Part shown: piece after piece, positions 1 to 10,441 of the stretch
Numbering within the stretch: position 1 is the stretch's first letter
Layout of the letters: each line of letters starts with the position of its first letter
NCBI RefSeq assembly: GCF_004210375.1
Contig: NC_134833.1
Location: 44,882,782 to 44,946,781, forward strand
Length of the DNA stretch: 64,000 bases
Direction of reading: 5' to 3'
Source of the DNA: Tachypleus tridentatus
Taxonomy: Eukaryota; Arthropoda; Merostomata; Xiphosura; Limulidae
Made by a program: the position numbers and the translations under genes
Notes under the pieces: model-generated
Seen by the model: the letters and a program-made list of their open reading frames with translations, nothing else
Databases searched by the model: none
Told to the model about the DNA's origin: nothing

Positions 1-3000
1 GTATGAAGCAAAGATAGTGGGATAAATAATTTATAGGTTATTTTGTGGAATACTCCATCTTCAGTTTATGTGATTATAATGAACAGTGTGTATTTTGTGG
101 CCATAGAAATTATGTAGTTGAAGTCAACATAGCCTTACATTATGGATTTTTTAGTGTTGGTTAGATAAAATTAATTTAAAACAGATATAATATAATAAGC
201 CAAAACAGTGAAAAAAGCCAGATCTGTGCTGGCCAGGAAGGATCAATTAACAAGATATAATATGGAATGATAAAAAATGAAAACCTGTACTATGAGCATT
301 TTCAGTCCTACAGAAACTGTCCACCTTATCATGGTCAAATACTCCAAAATAAAACAAGGAAGAAACAAGTGATTGAGGCTGAACCAATAAATACAGAACT
401 CCAATAAGCATCAAGCATAAATGCCAAACAGAGAACCTCATTGATGAGAAAGGGTGCTGGACATGGAACACAAGTAAAGATGGCAGTGACTTAATAGGTA
501 ACAAAACAGCAACAAAATAAGAATATGAATGATATCGAAGATACCCCAAGTGATGCTAAATGCACAGGAGTAGTCCCCAAAAATGGACTGGTGGAGAAAA
601 AGAGTTGACTATGAGACCCTATTAGAAGTGGATGGTAAATAAATGGTACAAGACAGTGCCCCATCCAAGATTATCCCAAAAGCAAATAAGCCTTAGATGG
701 AGTGAAAGAACTGAATACAGCAAATGCTCCAACATGGAGAGAAGGAGGAAGAGATATCACATGAAAATCTTCTAAACATCTGTACAATGCCTCAGAAAGG
801 AAGTTTAAGATAAACATTTCCTATAGAAGAGTTGGTAGTGTAAGACAAAGCTGGAAAACCAGGTGGAAGATAAAATGGATAGGATTACATAGACTGCCCC
901 CCATACAGACAATAGAGATTATTAATACAAAGAATCAGGAAGAAAATATTCCTGATAGTAAACTAAGGCAAACTGAACCAAAGCCTGTGAAGGGCAAGGC
1001 ATGCAAGTATCTTCTTCCAAGTGAGAGACGAAATTCTCATCATGAAAAATAGTGTGGAGAAGGAGAGGAAATGATGCTGTGGAACATGTCTAACAAAGGC
1101 TGAGGTAAGTCTTGCAGAGTTCATAGTAAAAGTCTGGGAAGACAAGCTATAATCAGGTGGCAGAAAACTGACAAAATCTAGGTCATCTTAAATGGGTTTG
1201 GCAGTTGTAGGAGGAAGATGAGCCCTAATAGAAGAAGGTAGGGCAGATCCTGAACCCCAGAAGCCTCACATACTAAATTAATTGTAAGAACTACAAATTA
1301 CAAAAAATTACAAAAATGAAATAGTTGATATAATGTAAATTTAAGTAAGTGTATAGTGAAATAAACATATACATAATATTTGTGTTGAAGAAAAAAAGAT
1401 ATTTAACCTAATTATCCATTTACCAGTAACATGAACCACTGGTAGACTGGAAATAAGAGACACTTGTTAAGCCTAATCAAACAGTGCAGGACAAAGCATA
1501 TAATTAAACTTTAATTAATAAACTTTAACCAAACAATAATAGGTATGGTATGAGGAGAAGTTTATGTGGGCCTGAGATCTATGAATCCACACAAAAAGTT
1601 AATATGAAGAAGCATGTAAGATAAATAATAACACAAATGAAATAGTTGTTAGATTGAAAAAATAAATGTGTACTGACAATAACATATACTTGAGGTGTGA
1701 TGATGTGAAGAAGAAAAAAGAATATAGTTAACCTAAAGATAAATTACAATTGGTGTTAAAACAACATAGACTCATGTCAAGCCTAATTCTAATGAGTATT
1801 GACCAATCTAACAAAACTTATATTAATGAACCCAAACAATTACAGATAATACTATTAACAGTAAAATTATTTAAAATCCTGAACACATTTCTTTCCAAAG
1901 TCAGCAGACTGTATTTCAAAATGTATGGACCCCTCAAATTCAAGTCAAAGCCAGGTGAATACCAGCTTATTGCCACCTCAAGCTTGTATAAATATTCTGA
2001 TAGAAGATATAGCCTACAGAAATGCAAACGGAGAATTTAAATCCATAGTTCAAAATAAATAACCAAACAAAACCATGTTAGCAGGAAGGAATAAACAGTA
2101 GAAATAAATCTTTAATGAAGTATTAAGTTCTGTAAATGGGTAGAAATATAAAATAATCCATGTAAGAACAGGTTACAAACATCACTATTATATTATTAAT
2201 AGAAAACGTGAGAGAAAGCAGTGCCAAATAAGAAGTGATAGTTGGGTAAAAATGCAGAAAGAGAGTCACATGAGTCACGTAGGTATACAGTACTATTATT
2301 TGTAGAGATTTGTTGCATGATAATTTGCATGAAAGAATCAGTTAAACCAGTTGAGGGATGTGTAAAAGTGAAAGATTTATGAGATGCAAACAATGCAGCA
2401 ATGAATGGTAATAGTGACAAATATAAGCAGAAGTAAACTACCTTGCTGGAAAATGTTTCTGGTACATTCAAAAACCTACATGGTGCCTTGCAGTCTTTGC
2501 ATTATATTTAATTCAAATCATCTCCTACTTTAGACTAATAGAGACCACTAGCTACAGTATAAATCAATTCCAGTATACTGGTGGTTTATAAAGATGGTTC
2601 AACATAACATACTACACTCATAACTAATTATAAAATTGACAGATATTATATGTCAGCTTTCTGTTTACATTGCTCTAGCAGCCTGCTTATATGCTTGTTA
2701 TATGAATCAGATAATTATTGCATGGTGACATGCAAGGAACTACCTTTGCATGTAATCTTCTATATCATCCAAAAAACTGACAAAAGTGATTGCTTGGCCC
2801 TTCAGCTTTGCTTGCCTTTGAAGAAATCATTCAGTGTGAACAATAAATCTGTAAGCAACTTGAAACAACTGTGTCCATAAAACATTTGTTCGTTGATAAG
2901 AAATTTGAGTCTACAGTGAAACAAGATGCAGCACAAAATGAACAATCAAACAGTGAAAACAAAACAAGATAATGACAACATGCTAAAAATATTTGCCATT

Positions 3001-3832
3001 GATCATCAAGAGAAAAACAACAACTTCTGACATTTGTACAAAGCTTCCAAGTGTCTTAACAAAACCTGAATCGGCTAATGTCGGACTTCTTGGTTTCACA
3101 TCTTTTGTCATTTAGAGCTGATGAGTCCACATCCTTTAGAAATGTAATAAATCATTATAGCCAACCAGAATAGTAATTTCTCAAAGAACATTAATGAAGC
3201 AAATAAATGACTCTAATGAGGTAAAAATTAGCCTTCTTATATCTCATGTAACAGTATTCAAGACTGCTACTACAATTGCTAACTACTGTAGTTGTAGAAA
3301 TAGGCAATCAGCCCTTTTGTTACAGGGTGGGTGGAATCCACCAAGCTTGTACCCCAAAAGTATCATTGAGAGCTATTACACTACAATTTTTGATAACATA
3401 TGCATATGTTTACAAAGTTTTGCAGGTTATTAGTAAATATTACAAGGCTTTCATACATAAAGCATTAGGTTTTCAAATTAAGTATTAAAATTTTTTTAAT
3501 TAAAGATTTTCTCATGGAATTTTTTCTTTCAGAATGTTCACTATCCAAAATGCAAAGTAATTTTTATTTTAAGATAGAAAATACTTTTATGCATCAGAAA
3601 TGCTTCAAACTTCACATGTGAAATCTGTACAACCTTTATATAATTATCAATTTAAAAAAAATAAACTTTATCTCTTATTTTCACCTCTGAATGTGCCTGG
3701 TAGATTTGACCAATCTCATAATCACCATAAAAAATAGGAAATAAATATAAATTATGCTTATTTCTTTTTCTAAATAGCTTAAATGTGATAAAATTATACA
3801 GTTTGTATATATATTATTTTTATTTTACTGAC

Positions 3833-3945
3833 CTTTCAGCTGTGCCTGGCTAGCATTAGAAGAGTTGCAATGACATGTGGCATATCGACTGATGTTACTA
3901 TATTCAAGAACATAAAACTGACCTTTACAGAGCGATTTGTCTTGG
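3833..3945 (-). CDS. Weak candidate exon: second half of an Ig domain
   Basis: On the minus strand a 113 bp open stretch is bounded by an acceptor (aaaacacag) and a donor (gtcagt). It encodes about 37 residues ending RYATCHCNSSNASQAQLK, reminiscent of the end of an I-set Ig domain (Y-x-C, then N/G and Q-A-x-L-K). It ends in phase 1, as the other Ig boundaries of this gene do. Against it, it needs an incoming phase-2 exon whereas exon 5 ends in phase 0, the D-x-G motif is missing, and it has three cysteines. Either a small exon lies between them or this is chance. Low confidence. Confidence 0.22.
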
Positions 3946-4724
3946 CTGTGTTTTAGTAGACTAGAATTTTGTAAAATACAGTGACATTTCAGTTATAATA
4001 CATTATGTATGTATATACAGTATTACTATTTACAAATAAGTTTTCAAACTTATTTTTCTTAAAATATAGAACAGTAAATAAAGAATTATTAAGCAAACAA
4101 TTATCTCTTCCAGTTACAACCTTTGTACTCAGTTGCTGCTTCTTGTAGGTTTCTAAGGCTTAAGAAATTTTGCACATGGAGAATGTGGAATGAATTAATT
4201 GTTTCTAGATTTCATATATACATTTGAATAACCACAAAATCATAAATTATTATATTGATACAATAAAATTCCATTATAAATATCACGTTTAGTAATTAAG
4301 CTGTATTTGTGTATAACAAAATATGAAATTCTGAATAGGCTAAAGACTCAACTTACCATCAAAAAGGTTTGTCTCAAAAGAAAGAAATGATTCCTTTATA
4401 TTTAAAAATTGCCGAGAAAAACCACTCATGGGGCTTTCTGAGCTTTTAATTAGTTACTCACATATCACTTATAGACCTAAGTATGCATAAAAGGCTATTT
4501 CCAAAAATCAAAGGACGTGCTTGATTCAATACATCAGTGATATCTCTGTATGTAGAAAAGATAAGAGGTTTTTATTTTATATTCTAGCTTTTAAAACTTT
4601 GAATTTTAGCATCACAAACATCTAATTTTGAAACAGTGCTACATTCAACATTCCATTCGACATACAAAAATCATAGTTTAGGTGTGATTTTTATACTACT
4701 CCTATTTGGATTCCTTTATTGGTA

Positions 4725-4989
4725 CCTGGCATGGCCAGGCATATAGGACGCTTGACTCATGATCTTGGGTCTCTGATTCGAATCCCCATTATACATGCTT
4801 GCCTTTTCAGCTGTGGGTGAATTATATTCTGATGATCAACCCTACTATTCCTTAATAAAAAAAAGTGCCCCAAGAGTTGGCAGTGGGTGGTGATGACTAG
4901 GTACCTTTCCTATAGTCTTACACTGCTAAATTAGGGATGGCTAGCACAGACAGCCCTCATGTAATTAAGTGCAAAATTTAAAAAGCAAA
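4725..4989 (+). repeat. tRNA-derived SINE, family A, old copy
   Basis: Head CTGGCATGGCCAGGC, a diverged B-box-like GATTCGAATCC, then the family body (cccaagagttggc, tggtgatgactag, cttacactgctaaattag, tagcacaga-agccct). Diverged from the family pattern at many positions, so an old insertion. It sits in intron sequence of the adhesion gene in the opposite orientation to that gene. Confidence 0.88.
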
Positions 4990-5239
4990 TGATTTGTTGG
5001 TTGTATATTCTGGTTCTCTTGGTTGGAAATCAAATTGTAACATTGCCCTTTGTGGTTAGATTATCAGCCGTGTTATTAAATTTCAAAATTATATATTTTT
5101 TTGCACTTATGTTGTGAGTTTAAATAATAGAGTGGTAACTTCTTTTTACATATTGTTCTTTAACAATACATCTACTATCTCTCCTGACCAACTGCATGGT
5201 GATATCTCCAGTAGTTGGAATGATGCTGTCATAAATTAT

Positions 5240-5317
5240 GTATCTCAGAATGGCTGGTAAGGGTATTAACACTTTTTTGACATTGTGTTAATACCCATAC
5301 CAGCCATTTTGAGATAC
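5240..5317. repeat. Near-perfect hairpin (inverted repeat), MITE-like core
   Basis: Two 33 bp arms, 5240-5272 and 5285-5317, are reverse complements with 2 mismatches and a 12 nt T-rich loop. The right arm contains ACCCATACCAGCC. It is followed by caagtgggtttctc, which recurs in inverted form at 37785 and 41925, so it belongs to a dispersed repeat family in this window. No coding potential. Confidence 0.85.
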
Positions 5318-5339
5318 CTTTTTATTTCAAGTGGGTTTC

Positions 5340-6250
5340 TCATCATCAAGAGTCATAAATTATGATAATGACAACTCCTATGAAGATGATGTTGTAGGAG
5401 TACATTCTCTAGCTGATATATTATCTGTTGATGATGGGGCATCATCTCATTTATGTATATATGCTTTGTCAAACCATTAGAGTAGTGTTTCTCATACATT
5501 GAATCTCACTGCTAATACTAATGTAGATAAAACTTTAAATAATGCTAGTCTACAAAAATTTTCTTTATCAAAATAGCATAAGCTCAAACACTATGAAATA
5601 AATAAAGAAGGAGCACTGTAGCTGCAGACACAGTTAAGAAAGAAATAGTGAGATGCTTCGTAGTTCTTTGTCAAACTTCTTGGAATCCAAGTGAATCAAG
5701 TGACCAAACATTAGATGAAATTTTTGATCAACTTGGCATTGTGGTTGAATCCAGATGAGAAACCTTTTAGTTCACAATACATTCTAGTGATGAGACCAAC
5801 TGCTGGAGCACTTTTCATATTGCAATGTGAGAACAAAGCATTTATGGGACAATTGATTTCTACCTTGTACATTTTTTTAGCCCAGTTGGGTAATTTTAAC
5901 AATAATTAATTTAAATTTTAAAACCTCCATTTGAAGTATTAATTCAAAGCAAAGAAACAGAAGATGAAGACAATTATTTTAGATGTCTGCAAACAAAAAG
6001 GTAAGAAGTACTGAACACAAAAGTGCTCAAGTAGTTAGCACTTTTCTAAATCTCTTACACAGTCTGTTCACAATTGCACATTTCCAGATGCAGTCTTAAG
6101 GTCAACTTTCATTTTCATTAAATACAGCTATTCCATCCAGTGCCACAGCTGAAAGGATTTTTTTAACTGGAAAAAATGTGCTAAGAGCAAAAAAGAGGAG
6201 GAATGTTTGAAACAAGCTTCGAAAAAGCTGTTTTTTTTTAATGTAAGTAC
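5340..6250 (+). pseudogene. hAT-type transposase fossil
   Basis: Scattered plus-strand frames resemble a hAT transposase in the right order. First comes a SHTLNLTANTNVDKTLNNAS-like stretch around 5495-5555 (the conserved C-x-H-x-L-N-L region), then a short AADTVKKEIVRCF-like stretch near 5620-5660. Last is the C-terminal dimerisation region at about 6118-6210, with NTAIPSSATAERIFLTGKNV matching the family pattern of P-x-S-S-x-x-x-E-R-x-F-S. Frames are broken by stops and shifts, and the middle is shortened. No terminal repeats were identified, so the limits are approximate. Known family biology: cut-and-paste transposase. This copy cannot be active. Confidence 0.72.
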
Positions 6251-7249
6251 TGTTAGCCTCCAAAAGTAAATTTTCTAATACAGCAGTTATTACATGAAGT
6301 AAACTCTGTAAGATTATTTAACACAAACTGATAAGTTACTTATTAGTTATTTTAGTCATTTTTATTCCTTTTCCTTGTATTATCAATGTCATATGTTGTT
6401 CTTATTTTGAATATTAAAGAAGAAAAATAAATGTAGTTCCTGTAATTGCTGTTCTAAAAATCCCTCAATGTATAGTGCACTTTTTTTGTATTGAGTTTAA
6501 TGCTTGTAGTTAAGTTACATGATACATAATATACTTAGTGCATGTTTTAAGTAAAGAATACAGGTATTTATTTTAAAAATAACAAGTAAGAAGTCATCAT
6601 CTATTACATTTTTAAATAATTAATGTTTTGGATAACAATACTAGTATTTTTAGCAGGTAATAGCCAAAGTAATGTCAACACTTTTTCTCGTAACATGCCT
6701 AACATTGGGTACGACCCACATTCAAAAGGAGCAGTAATACAGATATATAGCCAAGCACTAACAAGCTCTATAAAATTGTAACTGCAGCACGTAAACTTAG
6801 CCAGATATAAAAACCAATAAAAGTTTGTGATAATTCATATCCTGTTCACAACAGTATCAGCTAAATTAAGAATTCCTGCATGAAATTTATGAACAATGCA
6901 CCTGAAAATATTTCACTGCTTTTTGTTTAAAACATGCTTCATCTAGTTTGGATTTGTGGTTCTCTAAGCCTATAAGGACTAAAATCTCCATAGCTTCCAA
7001 AACTACATACATTGAACCAGACATAGAATATGACATAAGTAAAAGGTTAATTATTTATAATATGAATCTTAAACATAACTTAAAAGTACTAATATTTGCA
7101 ATAGAAATTAAATCAAAGTAAATATCACAAAATCTTAATAATTTTAGACTATTTTAACAATCAGAACAAATTTAAGTAAGTGAACACTCTCACTCTCTAA
7201 ATATCTTCACACCATTTAATGTAGTAATGGCTCCTAAGTAGAAACATAC

Positions 7250-7365
7250 CCTGTTCAACCAGGAATAATCAGGAGAAGGGTAACCATCAGCTGAACAATG
7301 TAAAATGACAGACTCTCCTTCCAGAGCTTCTGTTGTGTCAGGTAGATCTCTTATCATTGGTGGTA
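7250..7365 (-). CDS. Fasciclin-2-like exon 5: first half of Ig domain 3
   Basis: Acceptor tttgtgtag and donor gtatgtttc bound 116 bp. With one base carried from exon 4 it encodes about 39 residues: a linker VPPMIRDLPDTTEA, then EGESVILHC with the B-strand cysteine and SPDYSWLNR with the Ig core tryptophan. It ends in phase 0 in the middle of the Ig fold, as NCAM-type Ig domains are often split over two exons. The second half of Ig3 should lie further left on the minus strand and was not identified with confidence. Confidence 0.87.
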
Positions 7366-7916
7366 CTACACAAATTTATTTTTTCAGATAAAAACTGGGT
7401 TTCACTATACATAGGCTGATAAGGTTTTATAACAATAATTGCAGGACAAAAGTCTTCATAAAACATATAAAATATTTATAAAATTACTGAATTTCCTTTT
7501 ACAAATTTATCTTTTACAATAAAAAGACAAAATTAAAGAGATAAATTATCAGTTTCAATATAATGATAACTAAAACAGTGTATGTTAAAAAATATAATTT
7601 TGAAGCCCAATAACTGAATTACAGAATAAAGCTTTAACATTAATGAAGAAAATTAAAACTGAATTTCAGTTTTATATATAAAGATAAAATTCAGTATGAG
7701 AATAATTTTTTGAGGATTATGTAGGAAGCTAAAATTTTGTCAATGCACAGCTTAGCAGAAACTTTTTAAATGCTAGAATATAAGAGACTATTAACATCAA
7801 TGTATTGTACATGTTCATAATTCTCATAACAATCATACCCTAACATGAAATCAATAATATAAATGTGCATGCCTAAATACAAGTAACAGATTGTTTGAGC
7901 AGAACTTAGAACATAC
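7366..7916 (-). other. Intron 4 of the fasciclin-2-like gene
   Basis: A 551 bp AT-rich intron with a gtatgttc donor and a tttgtgtag acceptor. It is the shortest intron of the gene in this window. I see no repeats or other genes in it. Confidence 0.85.
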
Positions 7917-8186
7917 CATAAATGTCAACAGTTATGTTTCTCTGACCTAGTGCTCCAGTCTGTTTAACAGTGGCTCTAATTTTATACAGGCCTTTGTCTA
8001 TTTCCTCAACTCTGGCAATTCTAATTCCTTCACTGTTGGACTTGTATCGATCTTCTGATAGAGGTTTGCCATTTTTATACCACTCAACATTAGGTGTGGG
8101 GTTACCAGTTACTTTACACTTGATATACCCTTCTTGGCCCAGAACTAAAGCCTGGGCTTGTGGGCAATCATCCCAAGTTATATCAC
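7917..8186 (-). CDS. Fasciclin-2-like exon 4: complete Ig domain 2
   Basis: A 270 bp exon (acceptor ctattttacag, donor gtatgttc), phase 1 on both sides, encoding one whole Ig domain. After the junction residue it reads DITWDDCPQAQ, then YIKCKV (B-strand cysteine), VEWYKNGKPLSEDRY (core tryptophan, C-strand), GIRIARVEEIDKGLY (E and F strands) and NITVDIY (G strand). The D-I-T-W start and the Q-T-G-x-x-x-x-R-x-I-x-V end are typical of Fasciclin II Ig2. Odd: where Y-x-C is expected the exon reads GLYKIRATV, so the F-strand cysteine is absent. An extra cysteine sits in the A strand (DDC). Role in the family: homophilic adhesion at the cell surface, in axon guidance and synapse growth. Confidence 0.92.
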
Positions 8187-9056
8187 CTGTAAAATAGAAA
8201 TATCATGCTTTTGTATTAGAATTTAAAAAAGTATATTACTTGTTTTAGTTCGTTAAACTGTAATTTTAATAAAAGGGTTCCCAAACAGTAAATATTCTAC
8301 GAGCCTACAGATATAACTGTAAAAAAAGTTTGAGGATATGAATAAATTCAGTTTGGTTTACAATATACTTGTTGCTCTCAATGTAATCAATTGTTAAATA
8401 AGTTATAGGAGTGATATATCAAACTAAAAACATTTTTATCTTTGGATAAACAAATATGTTTTAAAAATCTTCTTAAAATCACACTGCATTTCACTTGGTT
8501 TATGTAGAATCATTAAGTGACAAGTTTTAACAAGGCAATACAGCAGCTCAAATTGTCATGAGGTACAAAATAAGTAATAATATTACATCAAAAAGCAAAG
8601 AGTAATAGAAGTGAACAACAATAAAAAAGCAAAACTTTTAGAGTGCATGGACATATACAAGTATATAACTGTATACTTATATATTTATAATGTCTCTGCA
8701 AAGAGAAATTCTGTTTTTCTATTGTTCTTTCTCCTTCCAAACAATTTTCAGTCAACTACCATTTTTTTCATTTCTTGGTGTATTGACTTGAAAGATAGTA
8801 GAATTACACCCTGGTCCAATATACCCAGACATCTTTTTATTTTATTTACTCCATTCTACAGATTCTAAGGAAGTGAAACGTTAAACAACTCAAAATCTAT
8901 ATTTTAGGCTACTGTGCAGTCAATATTTGCAGCAATCAAGACAAAAATTGGCACAAATATAAATTTTCCTTCACCCAACACACTGGCATACAAAAAAGGT
9001 TGGATTTGCCTTTTTTAGTCTGTTTAGTGGGTAACAGTTCGCAAAAGAAATGTTGG

Positions 9057-9262
9057 CATTTTTGGTTAATTACTTGGCCATCATTTGACTAATTTACAAG
9101 GAATTTGATACACAGATACATTTCTATGTCCCATACTGACAAACAAAAATGGTGGAATTTTCCACTTCTAGTAATCAGAGAGAAATCAAAATACACAAAA
9201 CCATAATTTTATAATTTTTTGACAATTACTCCACAATATTTTGGCCAATCTACATGGAAATT
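9057..9262 (+). repeat. Dispersed repeat, copy 1 (pair with 10235)
   Basis: Shares ordered blocks with 10235-10441: a GACTAATTTACAAGGAATTT-like block, then a TTTTGACAATTACTCC-like block, then GGCCAATCTACATGG. Both copies run in the same direction with similar internal spacing. Diverged and without coding potential; family unknown to me. Confidence 0.65.
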
Positions 9263-9301
9263 GGAACAAAAGAGTTTTTTTTTAAAAAAATTCCATACAT
9301 A

Positions 9302-9617
9302 CACATAAAGAAAAACTTCATAAAGGAAGTAAATATTGGCTATTATTAATCCTTCAAAAACAATGTAAACAAGATAGTAAGGATGGTATATACATTATCC
9401 TTATATAAAAGCATATATGCATAGTAGAAGAAGAAAGTTAACAGACAAAAATAGGAGAAATTAAACTCAACTGTGATTGAATAATTACATATAGTGCTAT
9501 GTATTACTTCTTGCATGTGCTATTATGTATGGATGATGTTTGTATTATTTTTGAAGGATTGATATTAGCCATTCCTACATTTACTTCCTCTTTTAAAAAG
9601 TTTGTTCTTTATGTGTT
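9302..9617. mobile_element. MITE-like element with ~70 bp imperfect inverted ends
   Basis: Left arm 9302-9370 (acacataaagaaaaactt...ccttcaaaaacaat) is the approximate reverse complement of 9540-9617 (attatttttgaaggatt...tctttatgtgt), with small gaps. About 170 bp separates the arms and there is no coding sequence. The size and structure fit a non-autonomous DNA element or fold-back. Target-site duplication not clear. Confidence 0.68.
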
Positions 9618-10234
9618 TGGTTGTTTTTTTTAATGCAGTGTTTCAAGAAACATAGGAAGGATTTTTCCAACTGTAATATTTATTAATTGTCTATTATTGG
9701 CTTGTAATTTCTGTTTCACCATATACTTAAAGCTTTTTAAAGTAACATGAAATTTCTGTATGAAAACTAACTTTGAAGGGATTATGATAACATAATCTAC
9801 ACTAGGATTATGATTTGAAAAAAAAAATATCACGAGTTAATGGCACCTATAAAAGTTGACACTTCATCTGGAAGTATGTTACCTAAGTAAAATTTGTTGA
9901 TACCATTTTTTTGTTTTCAAGCTAACATGTAAAAAAAAGTAGCTGAAGAAAGAAGAACAAGAAATTCAAACCTTTTACTCTGATGATATTTACAGACATT
10001 CCCAGAACTTGTGACTGAGTCATTACATAGATATTAGGTATAAAAGGTGAAACTGTACAATGTTTTAAAGTTTTAATATACTGTTTCAATGAACAATCTG
10101 ATCCATCTCTATATAGGCAAGTACTACCATCAGTCTGATACATACAAAAATGTGGAATACACCCAACTGTATACCCATTTTTGGTCATTTCAATGGAAGG
10201 GGTTAAAAGGTTAAATAAACCCCTTATTTAAGGG

Positions 10235-10441
10235 ATCTTGGTCAATTCCTTAGCATTGCTTTGATTAATTTACAGGGAATTTGGTAGAAAGACTTTTCTA
10301 CATGCAGAGTTGGACTTGCCCATTTTTAGTTATTATAGGATGATCAAGCAGCCATCAAAATAATAATTTTAAGTTTTTTAACAATAACTCTGGTGTATTT
10401 TTAGCCAATTTACATGGGATAGAGTACAAGGATACCTTTTA
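10235..10441 (+). repeat. Dispersed repeat, copy 2 (pair with 9057)
   Basis: Same block order as 9057-9262: GATTAATTTACAGGGAATTT, then TTTTTTAACAATAACTC, then AGCCAATTTACATGGG. The blocks are about 1.18 kb from copy 1 and in the same orientation. Confidence 0.65.

Larger units (their letters stand above)
1..7249 (-). other. Intron 5 or downstream part of the fasciclin-2-like gene; A-rich, gene-poor
   Basis: This stretch lies downstream of the last exon I can anchor (7250-7365), so it is presumably intron of the minus-strand adhesion gene; Ig3 is incomplete and the gene must continue. About 200-1260 is strikingly purine-rich on the plus strand, resembling 22.8-25.8 kb. Within it I see a SINE, a hairpin repeat and a hAT transposase fossil, each listed separately. 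From 1300 to 3800 and from 6250 to 7240 I see only AT-rich sequence with short chance reading frames. Confidence 0.6.
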
